Of a stretch of DNA of 64,000 bases, positions 8,204-17,214 are shown in pieces. The stretch spans positions 1 through 64,000 of the forward strand of contig JAYRKJ010000014.1 in the NCBI GenBank assembly GCA_041905785.1. The letters run 5' to 3'. Each line of letters starts with the position of its first letter. Within the stretch, counting starts at the first letter, position 1. This DNA is from Roseateles_B sp041905785 (GTDB lineage: Bacteria; Pseudomonadota; Gammaproteobacteria; Burkholderiales; Burkholderiaceae_C). A program made the translations under genes and the position numbers. The notes beneath the pieces were generated by a model, which worked only from the letters and a program-made list of their open reading frames with translations, was not told the DNA's origin and made no database searches.

Positions 8204-9318
8204 AGCGACAGCAGCTTGCCGCTGCGATAGGCCTCGTGGCCGGCGATCTTGGCCAGGCGCATGCCGCGGCTGGCGTAGCGGCGGGCGGTGCGGGCGAAGC
8301 AGCGCCCGCTGGAGCGCGCATGCAGGGGGGTGCGCTGGTCGTTGAAGGGGTCCACGATCTCGGCCACCAGCTCGCCCTTGAGCACCCAGTCTCCCGGCGC
8401 CTTGGCGAAGACCACGATGCCCGGGCAGGGCGCTGTCACGGGCTCGACGGCCTCCAGCGGCGTGGCCTCGCAGGAGCTCGGAACCGGTGGCGCATTGCCG
8501 GCCACGTGGCCCTGCTGCTGCAGGTAGGCGATCAGGGCCTGGGCGTCCTGCTCAGCCAGGGCCTGGCTCACGTCGGTCTCGCCGCGCAGCTCCACGGTCA
8601 GGCCCACGCAGCCCAGGGGGTCGATGGGATGGCGTCCTGCAAAGTGCTCGGCCAGTTCCCACCAGAGGCGGGCCAGGGTCTCGTCGAAGGGTTCGTCGCC
8701 GGCCAGCGGCGTGTGCAGAAGGGCCTGGGCACCCAGGTAGCCGGCCAGAGGTCGCGCCGCCTCCAGCTGCGCGCTGCCGACGTACAGATGCATCACCGCC
8801 TGGTTGTCGCAGTGCAGGTCCAGCACCAGGTCGGCGTCATGGGCCAGCCACTGCAGCTGGCGCTTCAGGGCCTCGGTCTCGGTCTGTGCCTGCCAGGCGC
8901 TCAGTTGGTGACCCAGCACCTGACGCACTTCGCGGGTGTTGGACTGCACGTCGTCGCCCAGGTGAGGCGCAACCGCCCGAGCGACGGCGGCGCCGAGATG
9001 CATGAACTGCCGGTTGAAGTTGAGCCCGGTGGCCAGGTCGAAGCGGCCCAGGGCGCTGCCCTGCAGGTCCTGGGACAGCCCGATCGGGTTGGCCATGGGC
9101 ACAAGCACGATGGTGCCGGCAATGGCGCCCGCAGTCTCCAGCGTCTGAAGATGCTGGATCAGGGACTGAGCCACCAGCATGGGCGGCACTTCATCGGCAT
9201 GGAGGGAGGCCTGCAGATAGGCCTTGCGCCCGGTGCGGCCAGCACCGAAGTGCAGGCTGCGCAGCTGGCGTTGGGTGCCGGCATGCGCGGCGGGCAGGAG
9301 GTGGTGTTGAGTCAGCAT
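8200..9318 (-). CDS. M14-type zinc amidohydrolase (succinylglutamate desuccinylase/aspartoacylase family)
   Basis: The 372-residue enzyme shows the family zinc site: LHADE near residue 40 (His and Glu ligands) and LDLHCD for the third ligand. The FNR motif of substrate carboxylate binding is present in GLNFNRQFM. A C-terminal beta-domain (VTAPCPGIVVFAKAPGDWVLKG) follows. By family it could be a desuccinylase, but its place between cphE and a permease suggests a dipeptidase for beta-Asp-Arg. As I recall, M14-type cyanophycin dipeptide hydrolases (CphZ) have been described in such clusters. The start is uncertain: I favour the ATG at 9318, and a GTG at 9336 is also in frame. Confidence 0.75.
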   Translation of the reverse strand: MLTQHHLLPAAHAGTQRQLRSLHFGAGRTGRKAYLQASLHADEVPPMLVAQSLIQHLQTLETAGAIAGTIVLVPMANPIGLSQDLQGSALGRFDLATGLNFNRQFMHLGAAVARAVAPHLGDDVQSNTREVRQVLGHQLSAWQAQTETEALKRQLQWLAHDADLVLDLHCDNQAVMHLYVGSAQLEAARPLAGYLGAQALLHTPLAGDEPFDETLARLWWELAEHFAGRHPIDPLGCVGLTVELRGETDVSQALAEQDAQALIAYLQQQGHVAGNAPPVPSSCEATPLEAVEPVTAPCPGIVVFAKAPGDWVLKGELVAEIVDPFNDQRTPLHARSSGRCFARTARRYASRGMRLAKIAGHEAYRSGKLLSL

Positions 9319-9372
9319 GGCGTGGGTGGACGGCACCCCGGGGCGGGGTGTCCACGGATGAGAGGGCAGGGG

Positions 9373-10635
9373 TCAGGGCTGGGCCGGTGCGGCCGGTGCG
9401 GGGCGCGACGGCGCCTGCAGCGGCGTGTAAAGCGGGTGGGCAACGGTCACGGGAAGCACGTCCAGGCGCGCGTTGAGCACGGTGTAGTCCTCGCCGCCCA
9501 TCGCGCCGCTGAACCAGCCCTTGAGGCCGGGCGCTCTGTAGAGGCGGAATTCGAAGCCCAGCCGCGAGGCATGGTGCCCGCTGCCTGACGCAGGCTCGTA
9601 AGCCAGGCCGCGCACCTCGTCCGCCGGGCTGTCCAGCAACTGGGCCATGGCGCTGACGATGGCGCCGTCGCCCAGGATGTCGCCAAAGAAGTGGCCGCGC
9701 GGCAGGTAGGGCTTGTAGTCGCTGGCGGCGGGGTCGATGCGGGGCTCGCGCAGCTTGTGGGGGGCAGGTGTTGCCTGGTGCGTGGCGAGATCGTAGCGGT
9801 CACCGCTGTCCAGGTAGCTCAGGCGGGCGCCGCGCAGGTTGAAGGCAGGCAATCGCGCGTCGCTGCGGGCCTCGCGCAGATCCACCAGCAGGGCGCCGCG
9901 GGCGCCGATGACTTCGATCTGGCGGTCCTTGATGACGGCGGCGGAGTTCTCCTCCACGCCCAGGCCGATCTGATAACCCAGACGCTGCATGGCCGGCAGC
10001 AGGCGGCCGATGCGTCCGCGTTTGAGGAAGTGCTGGTCGATGAAGAGCTCGGGGCCGACGAAGCCCAGGCCGCGGTCATACTCGCGGCCCTCACGCCACC
10101 GGCCGCGCAGAATGTCCAGGTTGTCCTGCGCATCGCGGAACATCATGCGGCTCATGATGGCCGCTCCGGCGCTGGTGCCGGCCACCACGCCGCCACGGTC
10201 GAAGACCTCCCAGATGGCGCGCAGCATGGCACTGGGCTGGCCGCCGGGCAGCAGGGTGTCGACGATCAGCTCCTGAGCGCCGCCGGAGAAGAAGATGCCT
10301 TGGCTGGCGCGCACCTGCTCGATGAGCTCGGGGGCCGCGAGGCGCGCCTGCAGGTCTTCGCCTGCCAGGCGCGGCGCCACGGGGACGAAGTGGGCTTGCG
10401 CCCCCTCGCGCTGCAGGGCCGAGATGATCTGCTGGGCGCTGCGTTCAGGGTGGGCCGCGGCGGTGGCGAAGACCGCGATGCGCGCACCGGCCCCACCGGC
10501 CTCGCGGACCACGCGCTGCCAGATGCTGGGGTTGTCCTGGCGCAGCGCGCCGCCGATCACCACCGCCGTGCCAGCCTGGCCCGCATTCGCGCAGAGAAGG
10601 GTGCCGGCGCACAGAAGAAGTCGAAGTAGTTGCAT
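9373..10635 (-). CDS. cphE: Secreted cyanophycinase
   Basis: The 420-residue protein has a signal peptide (MQLLRLLLCAGTLLCANAGQ, cut near residue 20). It shows the S51 core: VVIGGAL, FFSGGAQELI, the nucleophile elbow AGTSAGAAIMS with Ser at about 155, and GLGVEENSAAVI. Extracellular cyanophycinases degrade cyanophycin granules from lysed cells to beta-Asp-Arg. It is the first gene of a leftward run (cphE, M14 enzyme, permease, argR, astA, astA-like). The upstream 271-bp region is shared with the divergent TonB receptor and holds two ArgR-type sites. The last 25 residues are Pro/Ala-rich. Confidence 0.9.
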   Translation of the reverse strand: MQLLRLLLCAGTLLCANAGQAGTAVVIGGALRQDNPSIWQRVVREAGGAGARIAVFATAAAHPERSAQQIISALQREGAQAHFVPVAPRLAGEDLQARLAAPELIEQVRASQGIFFSGGAQELIVDTLLPGGQPSAMLRAIWEVFDRGGVVAGTSAGAAIMSRMMFRDAQDNLDILRGRWREGREYDRGLGFVGPELFIDQHFLKRGRIGRLLPAMQRLGYQIGLGVEENSAAVIKDRQIEVIGARGALLVDLREARSDARLPAFNLRGARLSYLDSGDRYDLATHQATPAPHKLREPRIDPAASDYKPYLPRGHFFGDILGDGAIVSAMAQLLDSPADEVRGLAYEPASGSGHHASRLGFEFRLYRAPGLKGWFSGAMGGEDYTVLNARLDVLPVTVAHPLYTPLQAPSRPAPAAPAQP

Positions 10636-10698
10636 GACTTCATCTTGTCAGGGCTGCGCTCGCCGGGCCAGCGGGTAGCGCCCCGTTCGGACCCCGTG

Positions 10699-10740
10699 TG
10701 CGCCTTCCACGCAAGAGCATGTCGCTTCATCGCAAGAGAC
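10699..10740 (+). promoter_or_regulatory. Predicted ArgR-type tandem binding site (rightward)
   Basis: Two direct half-sites lie in exact 21-bp phase: TGCGCC-N8-AA-N5 at 10699-10719 and TGTCGC-N8-AA-N5 at 10720-10740. The second is a full match to the Pseudomonas ArgR half-site TGTCGC-N8-AA-N5. It lies in the divergent region between cphE (start 10635) and the TonB receptor (start 10907). Confidence 0.65.
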
Positions 10741-10767
10741 GGCCGAGGCCGTGGGCGGGACCGGACG

Positions 10768-10809
10768 CTGGCTTGTCCGGAAGCGACAGGCATTTGCCTG
10801 CAAGCGACC
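10768..10809 (-). promoter_or_regulatory. Predicted ArgR-type tandem binding site (leftward)
   Basis: Read on the minus strand, GGTCGC-N8-AA-N5 (10809-10789) is followed without a gap by TGTCGC-N8-AA-N5 (10788-10768). These are two direct half-sites in exact 21-bp phase and the best match in the window to the Pseudomonas ArgR consensus. With the rightward site it gives the cphE/TonB-receptor intergenic region a face-to-face pair. Confidence 0.7.
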
Positions 10810-10906
10810 GGCGCGCCAAAACCCCATAGGCAGGTCATGAGCCGGGTCCCTAGAGTGCCTCACATCCCTTCCTCATCGCCCCCTCCTTCTCTCTTTCGAG
10901 GTTCCC

Positions 10907-13603
10907 ATGACCCGTGCTAGCAAACCGTCCCTGACCCTGATGGCCCGCGCCGCCTGCCTGGCGCTGGCCGCTCCTACGCTGATGGCCCAGGCCCAGGAGG
11001 CCGCTCCCAAACTGGAGCGCGTGGAGATCACCGGCTCCAGCATCAAACGACTGGAGGGGGAGCAGGCCCTGCCGGTGCAGACGATCAAGCGCGAGGAAAT
11101 TGCCAAAGCCGGCGTGACCACCGCCGCCGAGCTCCTGAAGAACATCAGCGCCGCGGCCGCCAACCTGGGCGACGGCGCCTCCATCTCCGACAACACCGGC
11201 GGCCAGCGCGGCTTCAACGGCGCCAACCTGCGCGGTGTCGGCGTGTCCTCGACCCTGGTGCTGCTCAACGGCCGCCGCCTCGCCAACTTCGCATCGCCCG
11301 GTGATGCGGCCGGCGTGGACCTCAACAGCATTCCCGCCGGCGCCATCCAGCGCGTGGAAGTGCTGAAGGACGGTGCGTCCGCCATCTACGGCACCGACGC
11401 CATCGGCGGCGTGATCAACTTCATCACCCGCCAGGACTACAGCGGCATCGACATGGCCGCCTATGCCTCCGGCACGCAGGAAGGCGGCGCCGGCAAGCGC
11501 ACCTTCACGATCAGCGGCGGCAGCGGCGACCTGCAGCGCGACGGCTACAACGTCTTCGCCACGCTCGACGTGCAGACCCTCGATGCCCTGCGCTCCACCC
11601 AGCGCGAGTTCATCCAGGAGCGCCCGCTGGCCGACACCGTGCCCTACTACCTCTCCAGCCGCCCCTATCCCGGCAACATCCGCCTGGCCAGCAATGCGGC
11701 CGCGCGTGCCGAGCAATTGGCCGCCATCAACGCGGCGGGCTACAACTTCAACGGCAAGCCCTACACGCAGCGCACCGTGAACCTGTTCGCGCCGGGCTGC
11801 AATCCGCCGGCCTCGGTCTACGCCCCGACCCAGATCGGCGCCGAGGCCTGCGGCTATGACTACATGGCCGACACCGAGATTTATCCCAAGTCCGACAAGA
11901 CCTCCTTCCTCACCCGCGGCGTGATGAAGCTCAGCGAGGGCCGCCAGGTCTTCGGCGAGCTGCTGCTGGCGCGTGCCGACACCGAGTACGTGCTCTCGCC
12001 CAACCCGACCACGCTCAGCGGCATGAGCTGGTCCGCCGTCAACGCCTTCCTGCCCAAGCCGGTGAGCAACGGGCGGACCTTCGAGATCCGCTTCCGCGCC
12101 AAGGAGCTGGGCAACCGGACCAACGAGGTGCGCAGCGATGCCAAGCGCGTGGTCGTGGGCACCAGCGGCACCGTCTTCGGCGACTGGGACTACACCGCCG
12201 CGCTGAGCCACGCACAGAACAAGGTGGCCGACCGCTATGTCAACGGCTACTTCAAGTTCAACGAGCTGCTGGACGCCGTGCGCGCCGGCAAGATCAATCC
12301 CTTCGGGCCCTCGCCGGAATCGAGCCGCGGCCTGATCGAGTCCCTGCGCGTGGACGACGTGGCCCGCCGCAGCGAGGGCACGACCTCGGGCCTGGACTTC
12401 AAGCTCACCGGCAGCCTGGCCCAGCTCGAAGGCGGCGACCTGGGCCTGGCCGTGGGCGCCGAGCTGCGCCGCGAGACCCAGCGCTTCACGCCTTCGGCCC
12501 TGCTGATCAGCAACAACATCGGCGGCGACCGCGACAGCACCGGCACCAGCCCCGCGCCCGAGGCCACGCGCTACGGCCGCAACATCACCTCCGCCTATGC
12601 CGAACTGAGCGCCCCGCTGAGCAAGCAGCTGGAGCTGCAGGCGGCCCTGCGCGCCGACCACTACGAGAAGGTCGGCAGCTCGGTGAACCCCAAGCTGGGC
12701 CTGCGCTACCAGCCCAGCAAGAGCGTCGTGATCCGCGGCTCGGCCGGCACCGGCTTCCGCGCCCCGACCTTCAGCGAGCTCTACCGCCCGGCCACCTACG
12801 GCACCAGCCCGGCCTTCCTCTACGACGCGGTCTATGACGCCTTCGACCAGTACCCCACCGAGAAGGTGGCCAACCCGAACCTCAAGCCCGAGAAGAGCCA
12901 GCAGTTCTCCCTCGGCATCGCCTTCGAGCCCGGCAGCACCAGCCTGGTCAGCGTGGACTACTGGCAGATCCGCAAGACCGACGTGATCAGCGACCTCTCC
13001 GGCAAGATCATCCTGGAGAACGCCGACCGCTACGCCTCCTACATCAAGCGCGATCCGGCCGACGACTACCCCACCCTGGTCCTGAAGAAGGAGAACCAGG
13101 GCGGCCTCAAGACCTCCGGCATCGACTTCGAAGCCCGCTGGCGCTCGGCGGCCACGGACATGGGCCGCTTCGGCCTGAACTTCAGCGGCACCTACGTGTT
13201 GCACTACCAGCGCCAGTTCGGCGCCGCCGAGCCCTACCTGGAGAACGCCGGCCGCTTCCTGCAGGACCAGGTCATCCAGCGCTGGCGCCATCGCCTCTCG
13301 GCCGACTGGGACTTCGGCCCGCTTTCGCTGACCCTGGCCAACAGCTACTTCTCCGCCTACACCGACGACAGCTATCTGCCCGGCACCGAGCCGCGCCAGG
13401 TCAAGGCCTACTCGCTGTGGGACCTCAGCGGCAGCTATCGCTTCAACGAGCGGCTGAGCGTGCGCGCCGGCATCCAGAACCTGCTGAACACGGCCCCGCC
13501 CTTCTCCAACCAGTCCTACTACTTCCTGTCGACCTTCGACCCGACCTACACCGATCCGCGCGGTCGCAACTTCTTCGTCAGCCTGAACTACAGACTGCGC
13601 TGA
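10907..13603 (+). CDS. TonB-dependent outer-membrane receptor
   Basis: The 898-residue protein has a signal peptide ending near AQAQ (about residue 30). A plug domain follows (about 38-170: RVEITGSSIKRLEGEQALPV, LRGVGVSSTLVLLNGRRLAN, VEVLKDGASAIYGTDAIGGV). The large beta-barrel holds the usual GTGFRAPTFSELY and ends in an amphipathic strand (FFVSLNYRLR). Such receptors take up large or scarce ligands using TonB energy. The gene is divergent from cphE, and ArgR-type sites lie in between. I infer that it imports cyanophycin fragments such as Asp-Arg dipeptides, though an iron or peptide complex cannot be excluded. Confidence 0.85.
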   Translation: MTRASKPSLTLMARAACLALAAPTLMAQAQEAAPKLERVEITGSSIKRLEGEQALPVQTIKREEIAKAGVTTAAELLKNISAAAANLGDGASISDNTGGQRGFNGANLRGVGVSSTLVLLNGRRLANFASPGDAAGVDLNSIPAGAIQRVEVLKDGASAIYGTDAIGGVINFITRQDYSGIDMAAYASGTQEGGAGKRTFTISGGSGDLQRDGYNVFATLDVQTLDALRSTQREFIQERPLADTVPYYLSSRPYPGNIRLASNAAARAEQLAAINAAGYNFNGKPYTQRTVNLFAPGCNPPASVYAPTQIGAEACGYDYMADTEIYPKSDKTSFLTRGVMKLSEGRQVFGELLLARADTEYVLSPNPTTLSGMSWSAVNAFLPKPVSNGRTFEIRFRAKELGNRTNEVRSDAKRVVVGTSGTVFGDWDYTAALSHAQNKVADRYVNGYFKFNELLDAVRAGKINPFGPSPESSRGLIESLRVDDVARRSEGTTSGLDFKLTGSLAQLEGGDLGLAVGAELRRETQRFTPSALLISNNIGGDRDSTGTSPAPEATRYGRNITSAYAELSAPLSKQLELQAALRADHYEKVGSSVNPKLGLRYQPSKSVVIRGSAGTGFRAPTFSELYRPATYGTSPAFLYDAVYDAFDQYPTEKVANPNLKPEKSQQFSLGIAFEPGSTSLVSVDYWQIRKTDVISDLSGKIILENADRYASYIKRDPADDYPTLVLKKENQGGLKTSGIDFEARWRSAATDMGRFGLNFSGTYVLHYQRQFGAAEPYLENAGRFLQDQVIQRWRHRLSADWDFGPLSLTLANSYFSAYTDDSYLPGTEPRQVKAYSLWDLSGSYRFNERLSVRAGIQNLLNTAPPFSNQSYYFLSTFDPTYTDPRGRNFFVSLNYRLR

Positions 13604-13803
13604 ACCGCGGCAGGTCTTGATCACATGGCGGGCGCCAGGCGACTGCCCGGGGCGGTGGGCAGCCATGGCAGCCGTGACGCAGCGCTTCGATGGGGGCGCA
13701 GCAGGTGTCGATGGCCGCGGCCCGGGGCGCCTCATGCGGCCGGTCGGTGCAGTGGCTTTGCCCGTGCGCCGACAATGTCTGCCCCAAGGCTGATGCCACC
13801 CTC

Positions 13804-14586
13804 ATGCGTCCCACCCCGCTCGCCCACGCGCTTCACATTCGCACCCATGTCTCCCACACCGTGCGCACGGTCGCTCCGCGCGACGACCTGGTGGGCTGGG
13901 TGGTGGCGGGTCGCAAGTGCCTGCGCGGCGTGCGGGGCGAGCTGTGCTTCGCGCGGGGAGACGCATTCCTCATGCCCCGGGCCACGACCTGGGACGTGGT
14001 CAATGAAGCGGTGCCGGGCGGCGGCTATGAGGCTCGGCTGATGAGTTTTGCGCCGGGCCTGGTCGAAACCTTCCATCGGCGCTTCGGCCAGTTCTCGGGC
14101 CTGGCGCCGGTTCAAGCCTGCGCCGGCACCCCCGCCGACGAGGCCCTGGTGGCCACGCTGGCCCATGCCTCGGCTGCCTTGCAGGAGGCGGAGTCCTCGC
14201 AGGCGGTGCAGGAACATCGTGCCCTGGAGGTCTTGCTGCTGCTGGCCGAGCGCGGCCTGGTTTTTGCGCCGCCCCATGCCCTGGGATGGACGGACCGCGT
14301 GCAGCGCTTGGTCGGCCAGCAACCGCAGGCGGACTGGAGCGTGGAGGCCGTGGCGCGGGCCTTCCACCTCAGCGCCAGCACCTTGCAGCGCCGCCTGTTC
14401 GAGGAGGGCAGCTCGGTGAGCCGCTGTGTGCGCGAGGTGCGGCTGGAGACGGCCATGGCGCTGCTGCAAGGCTCCGAGCTGCCGGTGTCCCTGGTCGCGG
14501 CCCGCTGCGGCTACGAGTCCCACAGCCGCTTCACGGCAGCTTTCAAGCAGCGCTATGGCTATGCGCCCTCGCATCTGAGGCCTTGA
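13804..14586 (+). CDS. AraC-family transcriptional regulator
   Basis: The 260-residue protein has a short N-terminal ligand/cupin-like region (HTVRTVAPRDDLVGWVVAGR, GDAFLMPRATTWDVV) and a C-terminal AraC domain (about 165-258: WSVEAVARAFHLSASTLQRR, then CGYESHSRFTAAFKQRYGYA). The start at 13804 is the ATG beginning MRPTPLAHALH; longer in-frame versions have atypical content. It stands alone in the same direction as the TonB receptor, about 200 bases away, so a link is possible but unproven. The 13604-13803 gap shows nothing I can name. Confidence 0.8.
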   Translation: MRPTPLAHALHIRTHVSHTVRTVAPRDDLVGWVVAGRKCLRGVRGELCFARGDAFLMPRATTWDVVNEAVPGGGYEARLMSFAPGLVETFHRRFGQFSGLAPVQACAGTPADEALVATLAHASAALQEAESSQAVQEHRALEVLLLLAERGLVFAPPHALGWTDRVQRLVGQQPQADWSVEAVARAFHLSASTLQRRLFEEGSSVSRCVREVRLETAMALLQGSELPVSLVAARCGYESHSRFTAAFKQRYGYAPSHLRP

Positions 14587-14687
14587 GCGGCCGATGCGAC
14601 GCTGCGCACAGCATTTGACGCGGCGAGGCCAGCGCCGCGGCGCCGTGTCGCGGCACCATGCGGGCTCTTCACCGAATGGAGTTCCCC

Positions 14688-15254
14688 ATGATCCGAACGA
14701 CTCTGCTGACCGGCCTGCTGCTGGGCAGCGCCACCTGTCTTCACGCGGCCGCGCACTTCGAGCTCCACAGCCCGGAGATCCGCCCCGGCGCCCTGATGGC
14801 CCCGCGTTTCGAGTTCAAGGGCTTTGGCTGCGATGGCGAGAACCAGTCGCCCTCCCTGGCCTGGAGCGGCGCGCCGGCCGGCACGCGGAGCTATGCCGTG
14901 ACGGTCTACGATCCCGATGCCCCGACCGGATCCGGCTGGTGGCATTGGGTGGTGCTCAACCTCCCCGTCGCGGTGACGGCCCTGCCGGCCGACGCCGGGG
15001 CGGTGGGGGGCGGCAAGCTGCCGGCCGGGGCCTCGCAGGTGCGCATCGACTACGGCGTGGCCGGCTGGGGCGGCACCTGCCCGCCACGGGGCGACAAGCC
15101 GCATCGCTACGTCTTCACGGTCTATGCGCTCAAGGTGCCGCAGCTGGACCTGCCGGCCGACGCCACCGCCGCGCTGGCCGGCTACATGATCCGTGCCAAC
15201 GCCCTGGGGCAGGCCCGCTTCACGGCGCGCTACGGGCGCTCCCCGTCTCCTTGA
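14688..15254 (+). CDS. Secreted YbhB/YbcL-family (Raf kinase inhibitor-like, PEBP) protein
   Basis: The 188-residue protein has a signal peptide (MIRTTLLTGLLLGSATCLHA) and the PEBP fold markers: CDGENQSPSLAWSGAPAGTR, YDPDAPTGSGWWHWVVLNLP and YGVAGWGGTCPPRGDKPHRY. These make the DPDxP and GxHR-type anion-binding pocket. The bacterial role of this family is poorly defined. I chose the start at 14688 for the GGAG seven bases upstream and because it leaves a clean signal peptide. It appears monocistronic. Confidence 0.85.
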   Translation: MIRTTLLTGLLLGSATCLHAAAHFELHSPEIRPGALMAPRFEFKGFGCDGENQSPSLAWSGAPAGTRSYAVTVYDPDAPTGSGWWHWVVLNLPVAVTALPADAGAVGGGKLPAGASQVRIDYGVAGWGGTCPPRGDKPHRYVFTVYALKVPQLDLPADATAALAGYMIRANALGQARFTARYGRSPSP

Positions 15255-15290
15255 GCCCGAGGGCTCAGCGCCTCACCTCAGCCGTGTGGA

Positions 15291-15956
15291 CTAGCCCTTG
15301 GCCTTCACCGCTGCCAGTTGCCGCTCCGAATCCGCCTTGCGGTCCGCGGCCACCCGCTGCGCCGCGGGGCGCTCGCCGACGAGCTTGACGTAGCCCTTCC
15401 AGTCCACACCATGCGCGGCCAGCAGGTCCTCGCCCAGCACGGCCTTGGTGGCCGATGCGACCAGGGGCAGGCTGGCCCAGGCGGCGCAGTCGGCCTGGCT
15501 GAAGGTCTCCCCGCCCACGTAGGGCGCGAAGCGGGCCAGGCGCTTGAAGGCGGGGATGTTCTTGTTCAGCGTCTTGCGCACCCATTCCTGCTTGGATTCG
15601 CTGACCGTGCCGCCAAAGAAGGCCTGGGCGTAGAGCTCGCGCGCCACCAGCTCCAGGTGCAGCTCGATGAAGGTGGTCAGCTCGCGCAGCTTGGCGGCGG
15701 CGTAGGGGTCGGCGGGCAGCAGCGGGTGCTGGGGGTAGGCCGCTTCCAGGTAGTCCAGGATGACCTGGCTCTCGCACAAGGGGCCGTGCGCCGTCTTGAT
15801 GAAGGGGACCTTGCCCAGCGGTGAGCAGCTCAGCACCGCTTCGTCGGAAGACCGGGTCATCACCAGTTCTTCCTGGAAGGGGATCTGCTTTTCCAGCAAG
15901 GCCAGCTTGACCTTGTTGTAGTAGTTGGACAGCGACAGGCCGCACAGCGTGATCAT
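15291..15956 (-). CDS. Glutathione S-transferase family protein
   Basis: The 221-residue protein has an N-terminal thioredoxin-like domain (MITLCGLSLSNYYNKVKLAL, SPLGKVPFI, ESQVILDYLEAAYP) and an all-alpha C-terminal domain (about 90-205) containing the usual D in SQADCAAWASLPL. It probably conjugates or reduces electrophiles with glutathione; the substrate is unknown. GGGAG precedes the start at 15956. No operon partner is evident. Confidence 0.85.
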   Translation of the reverse strand: MITLCGLSLSNYYNKVKLALLEKQIPFQEELVMTRSSDEAVLSCSPLGKVPFIKTAHGPLCESQVILDYLEAAYPQHPLLPADPYAAAKLRELTTFIELHLELVARELYAQAFFGGTVSESKQEWVRKTLNKNIPAFKRLARFAPYVGGETFSQADCAAWASLPLVASATKAVLGEDLLAAHGVDWKGYVKLVGERPAAQRVAADRKADSERQLAAVKAKG

Positions 15957-16093
15957 CGAGGTCTCCCTGAGGTGGATGGAATGCGCGCAGTCTAGGCGGA
16001 CGGTGCGCGGCCGGCTGGCGCGCGAGCGACAGGCGGTCGAACCCTGGGGTTTTTCAAGGGGCGTTGCCAGGGCCTGTTGCGCGCGGGCTGCGA

Positions 16094-16987
16094 TCAGCGG
16101 TTCACCAGCAGGATGCCCACGGCCAGCCCGGCCATGGCGCCCATCAGCCGGCCCGAGACCGCCTCTCCCAGCAGTGCGTTGCCGGCCAGCAGACCGAACA
16201 GCGGCGTGCTCAGCGTGAAGCTGGCCAGGCGGGTGGCCGGGTAGTGGCGGATCAGCCAGAACCAGACGAGATAGCTGATGAAGGACACGATCACGGTCTG
16301 GAAGCCGAACAGGCCGGCGAGCCGCCAGCTCCAGTGCAGCGGCCATGCCTCGCCCGCCCAAACGGCCCCGGCGCACAGCAGCAGCGCCGAGACGGCCAGC
16401 TGGTAGAACAGGGTCTTTTCCGCGCTGGCACTGGACAAACGGGTGGCCCGGATCGCCAGCGTGGTGCCGCCCCACAGCAGCGCGGCCAGCAGGCCCAGGG
16501 CGTCACCCAGCCACTGGCGCGGCGCGTCCGGCGCCGGCGCATCGAAGCCCTCCGCAAAGGCAAAGGCCACGGCGCCAAAGGCCAGCAGCAGGCCCGCGCC
16601 CTGGCGCCGGTTCAGGCGCTCGGCATGCGCGATGAAGGGCATGCCCAGCGCCACCACGAAGGGCGCGAGGTAGATCCACACCACCATGCGCGCCGCCGTC
16701 GTGTACTGCATGCCGGCGAAGATGCAGGCGAACTCGGCCGCGAAGAGGCTGCCCACCAGCAGGCCGCCGGGCAGGCTGCCGTCGCGATCAAAGAGCGGGA
16801 TGCCTCGCCCGCGCGCCCAGGCCCAGACCAGCAGCGCCGCGGCGGTCGAGCGCAGGCCGGCCTGCCACATCGGCGTGATCTCGCTCAGTGCCGCCTTGAT
16901 GGCCACCTGGCCCAGGCCCCACAGCAGGCAGCAGGCCAGCAGGGCGCTGATGGCGAAAAGGTCCAGATGGGATCGGCGTTCGGTCAT
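16094..16987 (-). CDS. EamA/DMT-superfamily exporter
   Basis: The 297-residue protein has ten predicted membrane spans in two EamA repeats (about 12-145 and 160-295). The first repeat carries LLWGLGQVAIKAAL and the second LLAALLWGGTTLAIRA. Members export metabolites or amino acids; the cargo is not predictable. The start at 16987 begins MTERRSHLDLF; no strong ribosome site is seen, and the frame is open upstream, so the start is moderately sure. It is divergent from the GNAT gene at 17215. Confidence 0.8.
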   Translation of the reverse strand: MTERRSHLDLFAISALLACCLLWGLGQVAIKAALSEITPMWQAGLRSTAAALLVWAWARGRGIPLFDRDGSLPGGLLVGSLFAAEFACIFAGMQYTTAARMVVWIYLAPFVVALGMPFIAHAERLNRRQGAGLLLAFGAVAFAFAEGFDAPAPDAPRQWLGDALGLLAALLWGGTTLAIRATRLSSASAEKTLFYQLAVSALLLCAGAVWAGEAWPLHWSWRLAGLFGFQTVIVSFISYLVWFWLIRHYPATRLASFTLSTPLFGLLAGNALLGEAVSGRLMGAMAGLAVGILLVNR

Positions 16988-17214
16988 GGCGGGGACTGCA
17001 AAGGGCAAGGCGGCGTGGCCGCTGCGTCCACTGCGGCGCACCGGCTGGGTGCATTGTGCGGGCAGGGCCGCACGGTCCTGGCGCAGACCGGGCGAATGCC
17101 GCCACGGTCTGAGCCGGCTTGGTGCGTCGGCAGCGATGCCGTCGCGCGCAGGCTGGCACGCGGCTTGCGCCGAACCGCGCACTGCTGCTGAACTCGATTG
17201 AGGAAGGAAACCCG

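Noticed and set aside
10850..13735. A 961-codon open frame opposite the TonB receptor
   Set aside because: Valine, alanine and glycine-rich antisense frame of a well-supported receptor gene.
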